A stretch of 64,000 nucleotides of DNA from Magnolia sinica (taxonomy: Eukaryota; Streptophyta; Magnoliopsida; Magnoliales; Magnoliaceae), in NCBI RefSeq assembly GCF_029962835.1, contig NC_080574.1, positions 42,152,501-42,216,500 on the forward strand, in the 5' to 3' direction. The translations under genes and the position numbers were made by a program. Of this stretch, positions 33,517 through 44,950 are shown piece after piece. Position 1 is the stretch's first letter. Every line of letters begins with the position of its first letter. A model generated the notes under the pieces. It was not told where the DNA came from. It did no database searches and saw only the letters and a list, made by a program, of their open reading frames with translations.

Positions 33517-36335
33517 CAATCCCTAACCAGCATTTTGCTAGTCCCAAACAAAGTATACAAAAATTATTTCGAGAACCACGGGACAATTTCTATAAGCTCA
33601 AGTGGTTTTTAAAAACAATCCAAATAATAGAATTCTAAGATACATCAATGTTGAGCATCACCTTCTCCTCAACTTTAGCACTCAGTAAATTTTAAAATCT
33701 AGTTCAAAGTATTAATCCTCCAATTAGAATAATTCTAAACATTGAGCTTCATGAGTGTATAATGAAGCTTAGACTTATCACGATCAAATGTTCAATTCTT
33801 CATTTTCATGATAACATCGATAATCAAAAAAGCATTTAGGATAACCAAAACCTAAACTAAAACTTGCCTTACAGTTCATCTTTTCATTCTTCCAGCTTTT
33901 GATTTTTCCATCGATGGCTTTCACGCTATGTCAACCTTTTTAAAGATCTTTGATAGGTAGTCGTTTTCGACAATAACAGTTTTTTGAACTGGGTATTTAT
34001 TTATTTTTCTTTCTTTTCAATTCTTCTCATTGAACATGCTGGATAAATTCCCCCGGTTGGTTCCTTCCATGCTTAATAATCTCCAAGTTAACAATTCAAT
34101 GTTGACTGAAGCTTTAATGTGAAAGCTAGATGTGACATATGAAATCATGACTCGATCAATGTTTAAAACTCGATTAATAATTTGAACTTTTGAAATCTCT
34201 AAGTAACCGAATCCAAGAGACATAAATCATCAACATTAAGCATCTTATACTTCAAATTTATTTTTTTCCAATTTTCTGCAATTTTCACTCAAAGACTAAG
34301 AAAACAACTAATCAGCCTGCCTAATCTCCCATTCCCAACCTAAAATCTACAATGTCCTCATTGTAAAAGAAATAAGCATGTAATGTAAAAGAGGCAATGA
34401 AAAGAAAAGGGAAGTGATGAAGAGATAATACCTGAAGAAGGAATTTTGAGGCTTTTCCAATGATCTCAGTGTGAAAAATGGGTTAGCACAAAAGACTCAA
34501 ACCAATGATAGGCAAACTATCCTAAAACAACTGAAAGCAAACTATCATAAATTCCATGAAAGCAATAAACTAATCCTAAACTAGGAAAGCAAGGGAAAAG
34601 CTACTAAGTCATGCTGCAAAGTTCCTCATCCGGCCAATATCTTGATAAATTTCTCAGTAGGTTTCTCATATAAGATAATCCAAAAGCCCTTTTTGTAATA
34701 AGCTCGGATGCCCTGGAGCATGAATTTCCAGAGAAGTTTATGGAACTCAGCATAAGGTTTCTTTTTAATCTCCTAAAGTGACCAAAGTATATACGATTCA
34801 CCTATAATAGAAAAAGTTTTAATGTTAGCATAACATGGTGAATCAAAGACTACACATAAATGAAATTCAGAGAAATATCAGAAAGTGATATAGTCTCGAT
34901 ATATTCCGAAGTTTTAAGCTTTTGTTGAATGTCCAGCTCCTCCTCCTTTAATGGTAAACATTTACGATCTGGGGAAGGAGGGGTTTCAGAATAAGGGTTC
35001 TCTCGGTCTGTGACAACAGCTGAGGTATTGGCTTGCGAGGCATCGACTATTTCTTTTATTATCGGATCATTTGAGTCTGTAAAGTGTGCTAAGAAATCGT
35101 CCAAAGAGTTGGAAAATTCAGCTTAGAGTGACTCATTTTCCAAATTGAAGTTTGTGATGATCTGCCCAAAGGATTCCATCGTCTCTGAAAGTGGATGGAA
35201 GCATGATCTCTTGTTCTTCATCACGGTGAGAATAAATCATAACCAGATGTATCTTGTCTTGCTTTACATAGGTAGATTGAAAATCAACAGGTGAATAATT
35301 AATGTGAAGACTCTGTTCATCGGTACTACTCAGTAAAGGTATTGTATTGTCAAGGGTTGACAACTCTGATGGTAGCCTCAACTGGATGGTTTCAAATTCT
35401 AGAGTCATATCGAGCAACTCGTCCATCTCCCAAATCATATCATTATTCAATTCAGGAGAGTGGTCTAAACATACCTCACAAAAGTTAGAAGGGTTAGTTG
35501 AAAGTGGTTCATCCTCCACATTTAAATTGGTCATGTCAGATGGGTGGAGTAGATCACTATGGTCGACAACTTCCTGAACCTCTTGATCATTAATATGGGA
35601 CAAACTTGAGATTGAATCCAGGTGGATTTGAACTACATTCATGATTGTTATCCCAATCCTCATCATTTTCTAATTCAGTGCAGTACACACGTGGAATGGG
35701 ATCACTTTCCTTACATTTTGTTCCTAGATTGGGTTGAAGTTCGAATAAACTAACCTCTTCCTCATCATTAAAACCAATGTGTCATGTGAGTGAAGTGTGC
35801 CAGTATCATTATATTTGAAAGACATCCATGTCTCCTAATCATTCCTTTAGACAGTCATCGAGATCGACTCTTCAAAAAATTGAAACATATGCTCATTAAC
35901 ACAATCCAACTCTTCATTCTCAATTTCAGTATTCTCTATAATCTCATCATGTGAACCCCACTGTTGTATATCTTTTATAAGTTCTTGAAATCTTTGGAGT
36001 GTGTTTTGCGGGATGAGCTCTAGAGTTTGTGTGCAATTCTGAAGTGAATTCTCTTGGATCGTTTCTTGTTGGATCTCAGAGGTATAGGACCCAAGAGAAT
36101 TGTCACTATGATGCATTGTTGATTCAACTTCCTAATCTTGCTGTTTTCACTGATCATAAGTAGGAAGTTGGGAATGAAGAATTGGATTGGGTTGAGGCTG
36201 GGGTGAACTAGCCTCCATTAGCATATCGAGGCACGATTCAAGTACTTCTATTGTTCTTCTGATTCCAGCAAAATCGTCTGTGTAACCCTGAAGTGACTCC
36301 TCTTAGATCCTTTCTGGTTAGGTTTCAAAGGTAGA
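33517..36335 (-). other. Internal region of a minus-strand Athila-like element with fragmentary frames
   Basis: Minus-strand frames at 36116-35847, 35666-35133 and 35104-34850 are acidic and Glu/Asp/Ser-rich. One stretch, 'CLDHSPELNNDMIWEM' near 35440-35490, resembles 'CLAHSHDLDDDMIRKM' in the protease-RT linker of the plus-strand Athila-like element at 54150-54200. If real, RT, RNase H and integrase have been lost between it and LTR-A. No RT, integrase or gag motif is found. The region ends abruptly at LTR-B (36336), in the opposite orientation. Function is not assignable. Confidence 0.4.
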
Positions 36336-36888
36336 TGTTGAGGGTCAAATATTGCATAGTGGACCCTATTTAGTACTTGGTTTTATGAACATAATAATGT
36401 TTATTATTCTATTTTAATCATGTTTGTGTTGCAAGGTAAATTTAAGAGCTTGGATTGAAAAGGATGTTAAAAGCATAAATTGAAATCTTAAGAATCACAA
36501 AGCCAAGGATGAATCTTAGAAGACCAAGAATGAAGAATTCACATATCAAAGATCCAAGAAAACTAAGTCAATAATGAAGAGAATCGAAGTTTTAAAGTAA
36601 ATTTACGTAATCCTCAACTAGTCTTAGCCCCTGCTCGACTAGTCCTGTCTACTGCTCGACTAGTCCTGGCTCCTGCTTGACTAGTCGAGGATTTCTTGAC
36701 TCGAACTCCAGTGACAAAATCATAAAAAATCAGGTCATCCTCGACCAATCAAAGGTGAACCTCAACCAGTCGAGGGTTGTGCTCGACCAGTCTAAGGTTA
36801 CACAGACAGCACACGAATTATAGAAATTTGAGACGGTTTCTGAAATTTTCCAACTCAGAACGAAAGTTTGAGTTACAAAACTATAAAT
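36336..36888 (+). mobile_element. LTR-B: Athila-like 5' LTR, part upstream of the SIRE-2 insertion
   Basis: It starts TGTTGAGGGTCAAAT and is collinear with the first 545 bases of LTR-A. It breaks at ACTATAAAT, the TATA box, where SIRE-2 begins. Eight or so TCGACTAGTCGA-type motifs lie at 36610-36800. Confidence 0.8.
36610..36800. repeat. TCGACTAGTCGA motif array in LTR-B
   Basis: About eight near-palindromes such as CTCGACTAGTCCTG, CTTGACTAGTCGAGG and CTCGACCAGTC lie at 15-35 base spacing. Some copies are half-palindromes. See the matching arrays at 19490-19830 and 33061-33235. Confidence 0.75.
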
Positions 36889-37384
36889 TGAAATTGCGGT
36901 AATGATCACTTTAGTTGAAGTACGAATATGCCAAGATATCCTAGAGGGGGTGAATAGGACTTTTTAGTATTTTATGATATTTTAAAACCTATCAACCCTA
37001 TCCTAAATAAATATGCAAGTATCAGGATTTCTTCAAAATAACTCTAATGACTTCTAAGCCAAATAGAGGATCCAATCACAAAACTATTCAAAAGATAAAC
37101 AAGATGCATAACATAGTTCATGATGGATGTGACTGTGTATGAGGTGTGATTCTACTTAGTTCCAGAAAGACATGTGCATATGTAATATGAAGACAATCAG
37201 AGAAATCACACAAATAGTAGAAGTAAATGGCAATCACAAACACAGTCGTTTGTATAGTGGTTCTACTCCACTTCCGGCGGACGCAACCCTCGAGTGTACC
37301 AGATCTCACTAACGGAGGTTTCAAATTAGGTTCACCTCAAACCAGTACAACCTACACTGGGCTAACTCTAACGTGTCTACATAA

Positions 37385-37690
37385 CACAAGTTTATGCCTC
37401 ACACAAGAGCAAGGGTCAACACACAGCACCCAACTTTTAGGCCACACAGGCTAAGGATCCACATAAGGAACCTACCAGTTTATGCTCCCATGAGTAAGGG
37501 TTAACACACAGCACCCAGGTTTTAAACCACACAGGTCAAGTACCTATAAAAGGACCTAAGTTTATACTCTTCATAAAGCAAGGGTCAACACAAAGCACCC
37601 ACCTTTTAGACTACATAGGTCAAGGACCTACACAAGGACCTAAGTTTATGCTCTCCATAGAGCAAGGGTCAACACAAGGCACCCATCACG
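37385..37690. repeat. Tandem repeat of 75-90 bp in the SIRE-2 left LTR
   Basis: Four units share 'agcaagggtcaacacaaagc', 'acccaccttttagaccacac' and 'aggacctaagtttatgctc'. Units start near 37407, 37494, 37577 and 37660. The equivalent array in the right LTR is at 48560-48830. Confidence 0.8.
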
Positions 37691-38269
37691 TACACTCCCG
37701 TCGGAGGCCTCCTATGAGGACTTGAAAGGGGTGAGAAATACCTTTGACCCAATCCTATAAAAGGAATGATCACAAGGGTTCTCTGGACTCTAATGACTTA
37801 CAGATAAGTAGATGAGCCCCATTAAGCACATTGATGAAGATCTCCTCCTTCAACGACGAAGAATCTTCAGCTCCCTTGAACTGCAACTCCGATAATGTAC
37901 CAATGTAAGGTAATGGGTTGGGTCAAGGTTATGATGGAATCCTACTCTATTAAATATTTTTCTATAAAGGAGATAGAGCTATTCTAATCATTTATGCATT
38001 TAAGGCATCCCAGCTTAATGATTTACCATTAAGATGGTAGCTGTAGGATCCTTGAATGTGGAAGTTCATTCCCTAATCCACTCTATTGAAGGTCAATGAT
38101 GAGGGTGGATTGGAGGATAAACTTTCATGAGAGAAAAGGGTTATAATATATGATATAGATTTAAACACTCAAAAGCACTCTCTATTTTCTATACAAACAA
38201 TCAAAGGCAAGCTCTCATTAAATAGGCAAAAGGTTCCAACGGATATAAAACGGTCATATTTTTTATAGA

Positions 38270-39020
38270 GTTCAATATCATCGAGCAGGGTTCGATATCA
38301 TCGAGCGTATACTCTTGATAGCATCGAATGACCGCTCGATGATACGAACTCAAATGTCAAACGCTTTTGAAACTTTTTACCAATTGGTCGAGGGGATCGA
38401 ATATGCTTCGATGTCATCGGATTTCAAACTCTGATTTCATCAAAACGAGGTTCGATTCCTCAACATTTGAAAATGAAAGAGCAGATGCCTTTGAAACTTA
38501 TCAGGTATATGATATGATCGAGCATCACTTAATATCATCAGAATTTGAATATCGATGATATTAATGGCAGTGTCGATTCATCGATAATTCCAAGAAATTT
38601 TTCTATAAGAATGTTAGACAGTTTATGTCCTATTTTGATTACATCAACCACACCTCGATATGATCGATATTTGAATATCGATTTTATCGAGTGATCCCCG
38701 ATACATGAAAGTTTTAACCTGAAAACTTGCTGATTAAATTTATGTCCCAATCCGATATCATCGAGATTTGAATTTCGAGGATATCGAGAATCACATGATT
38801 TGCCTTAGTAGTATATTGCACACAACTAACCAGATGTCGATTTTACCGAGTCGACTCGATGGACTCAAGATTCAAAATTCAGTGATATCGAACAGTCTAT
38901 CAATTCATCGATAATTCAGTGCAGAGTTCTTTATAGTTAATGGACATCTGAAGTCCTCAATTCGATATTATCGAGTGAGTTTCAAGGATATCGACAACAG
39001 GGTTCGATCTCATCGAACCA
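38270..39020. repeat. Array of TCGATATCATCGA-type motifs, left LTR
   Basis: More than 25 copies of CGATATCATCGA, TCGATTTTATCGAG, TCGATGATATCGA and similar near-palindromes fill 750 bases. The same set occupies 49400-50230 in the right LTR, and a short outlier group lies at 45105-45250 in the internal region. Confidence 0.85.
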
Positions 39021-39249
39021 AGAGTCGATAAATCAACAAAGGCAGAAAACTTAAGGATTTTTCTGATTTTGCAAATTAGTTTTCTTACCAAAAACCCTAG
39101 GGTCTTCTATACAATTTCAAGGGTTTTATATACCTGGTGTTTTAAGACATGGGATGTGAGGCTAAGGTTTACCTTTGGCGAGTTCGGGCACACATCCTAT
39201 TGAGGCAGACGCTTAAACAATCTTCTTATGACAAACCAGGGCACTTTCA

Positions 39250-39264
39250 ATCTTCCCCTTTGTC
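39250..39264 (-). promoter_or_regulatory. Polypurine tract of SIRE-2
   Basis: The minus strand reads GACAAAGGGGAAGAT directly before the left LTR. The preceding 'catgtaattgacaaag' phrase is the usual SIRE context and matches SIRE-1 at 20379-20400. Confidence 0.75.
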
Positions 39265-40089
39265 AATTACATGACAAAACACCCTGAAACAACTTCTAGA
39301 CCAAACACCCTAAATTGTGTGTACATGAACTTTATACAATTTTACAAAGCTATCTAGTTCGCACACACATGCAAGTGTATCATTCAATGGCTGCTCCCCC
39401 TGTCTTCTTGCAACCGCTCCCTTTGACACCTGTATTACCATTTGCAAACAGATACACACAATTTCCTCCAGGGTGGAATTTGTTCTCCCCCTTTTTGTCA
39501 GTCATTGGCAAAGAGCAAAATAGAAATATATGTTGTTTGAAGTTGATGCATAGGGAAGAACCAAAACTCATATGGTAGAGCAAAAGAGAATGCATAAGAT
39601 GGATAGTGATTTCTCTTATAGAAAACATTTATGCATATCAGGTCAAGGGAAAGCATTGAATGGAATAGATAATGGTATGATAGACATAAAGCACAAAATC
39701 AATTCTCAAGTGATAGGGAATATGCAGAAGAATATAATCATAATGGATATCATCATTTCACAGACATAGGCGCATAATTGAAAGCAGATAGAAATGGCAG
39801 AAATAAATATATGTATCATCAAACAGTTATTGAAAAAATATCCAAAAGAAGAACTGCCCAAGCTTGGCAGTATTTCATTATCCAACCCAAAACAATCACA
39901 CCAAAATTTAGGTCCAACCATGAGCACATCAAAATAAGGTATGTTCCTCTTTCAGTGCATGAATAACCCCAAAATCTTTCAATCACAAAATACCGATTTA
40001 ACCAGGTCAGTGCACTTCATGGATAATCTACGTATGCGATGGGGAAAGAGAAACACAACAGGTTGTGAAAGCTTGGGTGTGCTTAGTGC
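39265..40089. other. SIRE-2 3' untranslated spacer
   Basis: This lies between the end of the extra ORF and the PPT. No domain or clear repeat is seen on either strand; short frames are not supported. Confidence 0.5.
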
Positions 40090-40532
40090 GAAGGTAGGGA
40101 ATCCAGAATTTGTTCTGTAGTACATTGCAGAGCCATCATCATATGCTTAATCTCTGAAAGACAGGCTTCACAGTTGTCAAGTTGTTTCATCATGTGAGAG
40201 TGTCCATCTAGAAGATGTTGCGCAATATCTTATTCTATGAAAGCCTTAATGATATTGACGGAGTCAGGGCTGTGCACAGGATTTCCCTTGCCTAAGGTTT
40301 GTATGGTTGGACACCCACGAAACACATTGTCAATGATATTCAAATTGCATATGTCTTCGTAATTGAACCAGGCACAAGGGTGCGGGGAATCATTAGCAAG
40401 AGGCAGCCTAATCTGTCGAGAAAGCTTGGACATAAGACATGGGAATGGAAGGGTAGTGATATACTCCTCTATAATCACACGAATTAACTATTGTAGAAGA
40501 AGAGTGGGTAGACACACTTGAATACCTTGATG
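40090..40532 (-). pseudogene. SIRE-2 extra ORF, C-terminal part
   Basis: Minus-strand frames read 'VIIEEYITTLPFPCLMSKL' and 'NDSPHPCAWFNYEDICNLN' (about 40340-40480), then 'NVFRGCPT' and a short helical tail 'LDNCEACLSEIKHMMMALQ' near 40120-40180. The first 230 bases also occur at 44139-44368, so the two ORF parts share this segment. Frames are broken by stops. It continues the N-terminal part at 44369-44950 on the far side of the 3.6-kb insertion. Confidence 0.55.
40303..40532. repeat. 230-bp direct repeat, left copy
   Basis: This is identical base for base, by eye, to 44139-44368 and abuts the 3.6-kb insertion on its left side. It begins ATGGTTGGACACCC and ends AATACCTTGATG. The sequence belongs to the SIRE-2 extra ORF. 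Confidence 0.95.
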
Positions 40533-40805
40533 GCGCAGAACCGATACCCGTGCTAGATTGATGCCGATCAAGCGTTTATTACGAAGAAACACCGCGTGTT
40601 CGAATTTCGGAGGAATCTCTACAATTAGTCCCATCAATCAACCATTAAAACATCCCATACCTCAAGTACATCAACCCATCTCCACCTTTTTCAAAAGTCC
40701 ACCATTCTTTCCACCTCACCACTCCTCTTTTTCCCATTTTCAACATCAACCATACCTCCTTTTACAATTTTCAACCCAAACCATCCCCCATCACTCCATC
40801 ACCCA

Positions 40806-40809
<4 letters not shown>

Positions 40810-40839
<30 letters not shown>
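40810..40839. repeat. CT microsatellite
   Basis: About 14 perfect CT units, followed by shorter CTCTCTC runs to 40860. Confidence 0.95.
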
Positions 40840-40842
<3 letters not shown>

Positions 40843-42350
40843 TACAAGTCTCTCTCTCATTCAAACTCTCCCATAGCAAGTCCCATACGTATGGTCCTCC
40901 CATGGTGAGAAAACTTCATTTGTGAGGTCCACCTTTCCCACCCCTTCATCTCTCATCTCAACCATCCATTTCCCATCTTCCTCCATCAAAGGGTAGCACA
41001 AGGAGCTAAGGAAGCCAAGGGAGCAAGAAGATCAAGTGGTGGGTGTTTTATAGGGTAGATTTTGATGCTTTTAAGTTGGGCCAAGTGAGGCCAACCGATC
41101 AATGGTTAGGATCTCACTTTGGACCCTAAGATGTGGCATGGCCACTTGGATCATCATGATCATTCCATGATGGGGGCCATTCTCCATGGACCCCATCATG
41201 ATGTTTATTTCTTTACATGCTTAGGGTCATCTAGACCATTTAATTTAGTGGAGAAGGGATCTCCACCGTTGGATCTAATTTTTATAGACCCATGTGTAAT
41301 GGGGCCCACTTGATGTATGATTTAGTGCAAGGGAGGGCCCATAGTGCCGGGGTCCCTCCATCACACGGTCTCACTCTCCATCTCTCTCCCTTTTATCTTA
41401 TTTATCTTATTTATTTTATTTTTGTAATAATGAGATTATGTGGCCCACTTGAATGGACCCCACCATGAGGTAGACATTTTATCCAAATCATTTAGAAGTG
41501 GGGCCCACTTTCTATGTGTAAGTACCATGCCATCCATCCCCTGGTCTCAGCAGGGCCCACCTCCTAAGTACATGAAAAGTCCAGCGTCCCTAGACGTTAA
41601 CGTTGAAGAAAATATAAATATCATTTTTATGTTTAAACCTTGGAGTGGTCCACTCATGTAGGCCCCACCTTGATATGTATTAAATCCATGCCTCATTCTT
41701 TTCCCAAGATAGTTTAGGCTTAGCAGAAGATGAGACCAATCGAGACTCCCGGCGGGCCGGCACAGCATGGGTATACCATCGAAACATCCTCTATCACTTC
41801 TATACCCGAAAAAGTCCAATATTGGGCTTGTTTTGGATAAGTACCAAGTTTTATGCATCGGAGAAGATCTGCAAGAGGTGGACCCCACTGCAAAATCCTT
41901 AGAAATCAAAAAATTAAAAAAATAAGTGACCGCATTTTATCCTCTTTCAAATTTTCTAATGAATTTATCTAAGCAGACTCACGACCTTAGTCGTGGGCCC
42001 CACCTATGATGTTTACATGCTATCTAACCGTTCATATGGTGGGCCCCTACCCGAGGGCCCACCCCAAAAATCGGCTCGATCACAAAGGCTCGGGTGGCCC
42101 ATACCTAGGAAACTGTGAATTGAACTCCACCAGAAACCTTTTGGGCCCACAGGTTTGGGATCGATGGGAAATTTGTTTCACCCTTCACTGGGTCAGGTAC
42201 CTTATCAACGGCACGTGAATATAAACATAATGGTGGGCCCCACATGGAGCAATCTTGTAAGTGTTTTAGTCCCATCTCATTGACGGTGGACGTGGAACTT
42301 GTGATGAGTGTGTGGGCCCAACTTGTGATGAGTGTGTGGGCCCATTTGAT

Positions 42351-42371
42351 GTGAGTGTGTGTGTGTGTGTA

Positions 42372-42400
<29 letters not shown>
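42351..42400. repeat. Compound TG and TA microsatellite
   Basis: (TG)n at about 42353-42370 passes directly into (TA)n to about 42397, with further AT-rich runs to 42480. Just upstream, the phrase 'acttgtgatgagtgtgtggg' occurs twice in tandem (about 42296-42342). Confidence 0.9.
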
Positions 42401-42402
<2 letters not shown>

Positions 42403-42484
42403 TTCATAATATTATATGTATTATGTATATATATATTATTATATATATATTATATACTATATTTTATGTATATATTTTTACTAA

Positions 42485-42860
42485 TGTTGAGGCCCACCTC
42501 GATGATGTGGCCCATGGTTGAGGCCCACTTTAATGTATATATAGAGCCCATGGGTCGAGGCCCATTTAATGTATTAGGGGCCCATGGGTCGAGGCCCATT
42601 AAGATGAAATGTGGCTAATGTGAGTAGGTCCATTTGATGCATATATGGGGCCCAACTGTCGACGCCCATTTGACACATGTAAGGCCCATAAGATTAGGCC
42701 CATTTGATACGTTCTAAAGCCCACAGTTTATAGTCCATTGCAATGCACATAAGGCCCATTGGTGCGGCCCATTGATGAGGCCCACTTAATGAATATAAGG
42801 CCCATGTGACTTGACTAATTTGATGTATTTAAGGGCCCAATGGATGTACCTAAGGTCCAT
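42485..42860 (+). repeat. GGCCCA-rich short-period array in the 3.6-kb insertion
   Basis: About a dozen units such as 'gaggcccatttaatgtatat' and 'aggggcccatgggtcgaggc' recur at 20-45 base spacing. Content parallels 10490-11130 in the solo LTR. Confidence 0.6.
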
Positions 42861-44138
42861 TGCAATGTGTGATCCCAAAATAACTTATGAAATGATATTT
42901 GTGGCAGTCGTGCCTTGGGAGCAATGTTGGTTTGACGTCCACATTGTAAGTGTAGTGTGGTTAAATGTCCGCATTATGAGTGTCCCTTTGGCCCACTGTT
43001 AGGCCCATATGTGTAATGTGTAGTCCGTCTTGGACCATCTTCATTATTAACATCATTCACCCCATATAACATATTTAATTCTATGATTCATGATCATATG
43101 CATCATACGTATGCTTGATATGAGAAATGGTGATCATTGCATAGCCTTGACGTTTTAGGGGCTCCTGCACGTGTTGCCTTACATGAGCCCGATAGCGCGA
43201 GATTTCTTTCATGGTGAATAGTGTGATTCATGCATTCGCATTGTGTGGTATGGTTCTTGACGCCCTAGACATCGGTAGTAGCCTAGAAGACCGTATCGTG
43301 GTTGGCGAGGATTGGATAACGAAATCTTATTCTACATGGGGTGCGATAGATATCACAGGTGAAAGTCCCTAAACCCTTATGGTACCGAGGAGGTTGCTCA
43401 GACCTAAGGCAGAGTGGATGCATGTGGAAGTGCCGATGACAGGCAGTTGCGCTTTCCATGTCGTGGTCGGTTGGAAGGGGTGCGGCCTTACCTGGAGTAG
43501 GGGGCAAAGCTAGACTGAGTTCGACCGGCTCGAGGAATGGGTCCATTATGAGAGCCGAGCCCGATATTGGCGGGCGATGGAGTCTTTTCCACTCACCTTA
43601 TTGCCGCGATGGGGCGGCAATCGGCTTGGAGTGTACTAGACCGTGATATTCCCGATTTGAGCCGTATTGACATGTGGACTTAGATGAGGATTTGTATGCT
43701 TGACTTGCATTTCGCATTGCATGGCCTTGGTATGGCCGACATCATTCTTTGCACCGCATGGCCTTGGTACGGCTAGTGGGGTTCTTAGCATTCATCAGCA
43801 TGATCCGCATTACTCTGATACTGCATAGCTACATTACCACCTCGAGCATACACTTTCACCACCCTCTAAGCTTTCTATAAGCTTATGCACGACCGTTGCG
43901 TGCAGGTGACGTTGGATGCGCTGAGGCTGGGACGCGTGGCTGATCTTCTTTTGGAGTTTTGGTCTATCTTCATTGTATTTCCCTTATGCTCATTGTACTT
44001 ATAAAGTTTTTGATTATAGTGGAAATGTGATAGAGTTTTTGGTTGTTGTTTGTGGGTTATGCCCTTGGTTATGCTTATTACAAATCAAAATGATGTTGAA
44101 AATCCTCCTTGTAGCATCCCAGGATCGAAACCTGGCGA

Positions 44139-44368
44139 ATGGTTGGACACCCACGAAACACATTGTCAATGATATTCAAATTGCATATGTCTTCGTAATT
44201 GAACCAGGCACAAGGGTGCGGGGAATCATTAGCAAGAGGCAGCCTAATCTGTCGAGAAAGCTTGGACATAAGACATGGGAATGGAAGGGTAGTGATATAC
44301 TCCTCTATAATCACACGAATTAACTATTGTAGAAGAAGAGTGGGTAGACACACTTGAATACCTTGATG
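44139..44368. repeat. 230-bp direct repeat, right copy
   Basis: A perfect copy of 40303-40532. Sequence to its right (AACATCATATAGG) continues the SIRE-2 ORF, while sequence to the left of the first copy continues the ORF's other end. Both copies are therefore target sequence duplicated around the insertion. Confidence 0.95.
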
Positions 44369-44950
44369 AACATCATATAGGATATTGAGAATGTATGGAG
44401 AAAGCTTGTTGCCAGAGACTTCACAAGGATAGACATTTGTACTGAAGATGATGTGAAGTATTTTATAGACGGGATTAAGGTGCTTAACATGAAGGACATT
44501 CTTCGCATTTTTGGGTATTGTAGCATCGTTACATAATACTCAAGTAACTTCTCCCCATACACCAAGACCGTTCATGTTCCATTCAGTTACAGATATCCCA
44601 GTGACTTCTACTCTTACTAGATGACCTATCAGTCCGGGAGTGATGTGCTCAGTCCTATTCACGACAATGACTGAAATGAATGGGAGATTATTTTTAACGT
44701 TGTAGATTGAGTTCAAAAACTGATGTACAAGGTCATATTGAAATTCATCTCCAAAATTCACAATATTTCCCCACCCAATCATTTTCAGGAGATTGATGAT
44801 TCCAAAGGGTTCAACGCACTTATGACGAACGGCTCGTTCTGCCACGATTTCTAAGTCTGAAAATGAAGATGAGACAGTTACATTTTTCTTACCTTTCTTG
44901 CACTCAGTTGAGTAACTTCGTAGGAGAACCAGACCCTTGTCTTTAGACAT
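44369..44950 (-). pseudogene. SIRE-2 extra ORF, N-terminal part
   Basis: The ATG at 44950 starts 'MSKDKGLVLLRSYSTECKKG', a basic N-terminus. The open frame runs to 44540, with 'VRHKCVEPFGIINLLKMIGW' and 'YDLVHQFLNSIYNVKNNLPF'. Sequence then continues in shifted frames with 'VLCNDATIPKN', 'YKILHIIFSTNVYPCEVSGN' and 'IQVCLPTLLLQ', which align with the SIRE-1 ORF (20849-21979). It then runs into the duplicated 230-bp segment. It is the downstream third ORF of the SIRE type; the role is unknown. Confidence 0.6.

Larger units (their letters stand above)
36889..39249 (-). mobile_element. SIRE-2 left LTR (3' LTR)
   Basis: 2,361 bp, collinear with the right LTR but lacking short segments found there, for example near 49905-49960 and 50405-50450. 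It contains a block of about four 85-90 bp tandem units (37385-37690) and a long array of TCGATATCATCGA-type motifs (38270-39020). It ends next to the polypurine tract at 39250. Confidence 0.85.
40533..44138. mobile_element. 3.6-kb insertion of unknown type between 230-bp duplications
   Basis: It begins GCGCAGAACCGATACC and ends with 'tgtagcatcccaggatcg' and GGCG. No coding domain is found. It contains a CT microsatellite, TG and TA microsatellites, a GGCCCA-rich array (42485-42860) and a possible minus-strand TATA box near 41045-41057. Composition and phrase content resemble the giant chromovirus-type LTRs here. The ends are not a TG...CA pair matched by a 5-bp repeat. It could be a fragment of an LTR moved by repair rather than by integrase. 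Confidence 0.5.

Noticed and set aside
43283..43646. GC-rich open frames of 62-87 codons on both strands
   Set aside because: No recognisable domain; lies in the non-coding 3.6-kb insertion and frames overlap on both strands.
40303..44368. Ordinary target-site duplication by integrase or transposase
   Set aside because: 230 bases is far outside the range known for these enzymes; kept as a finding with repair-based or artefact explanations.
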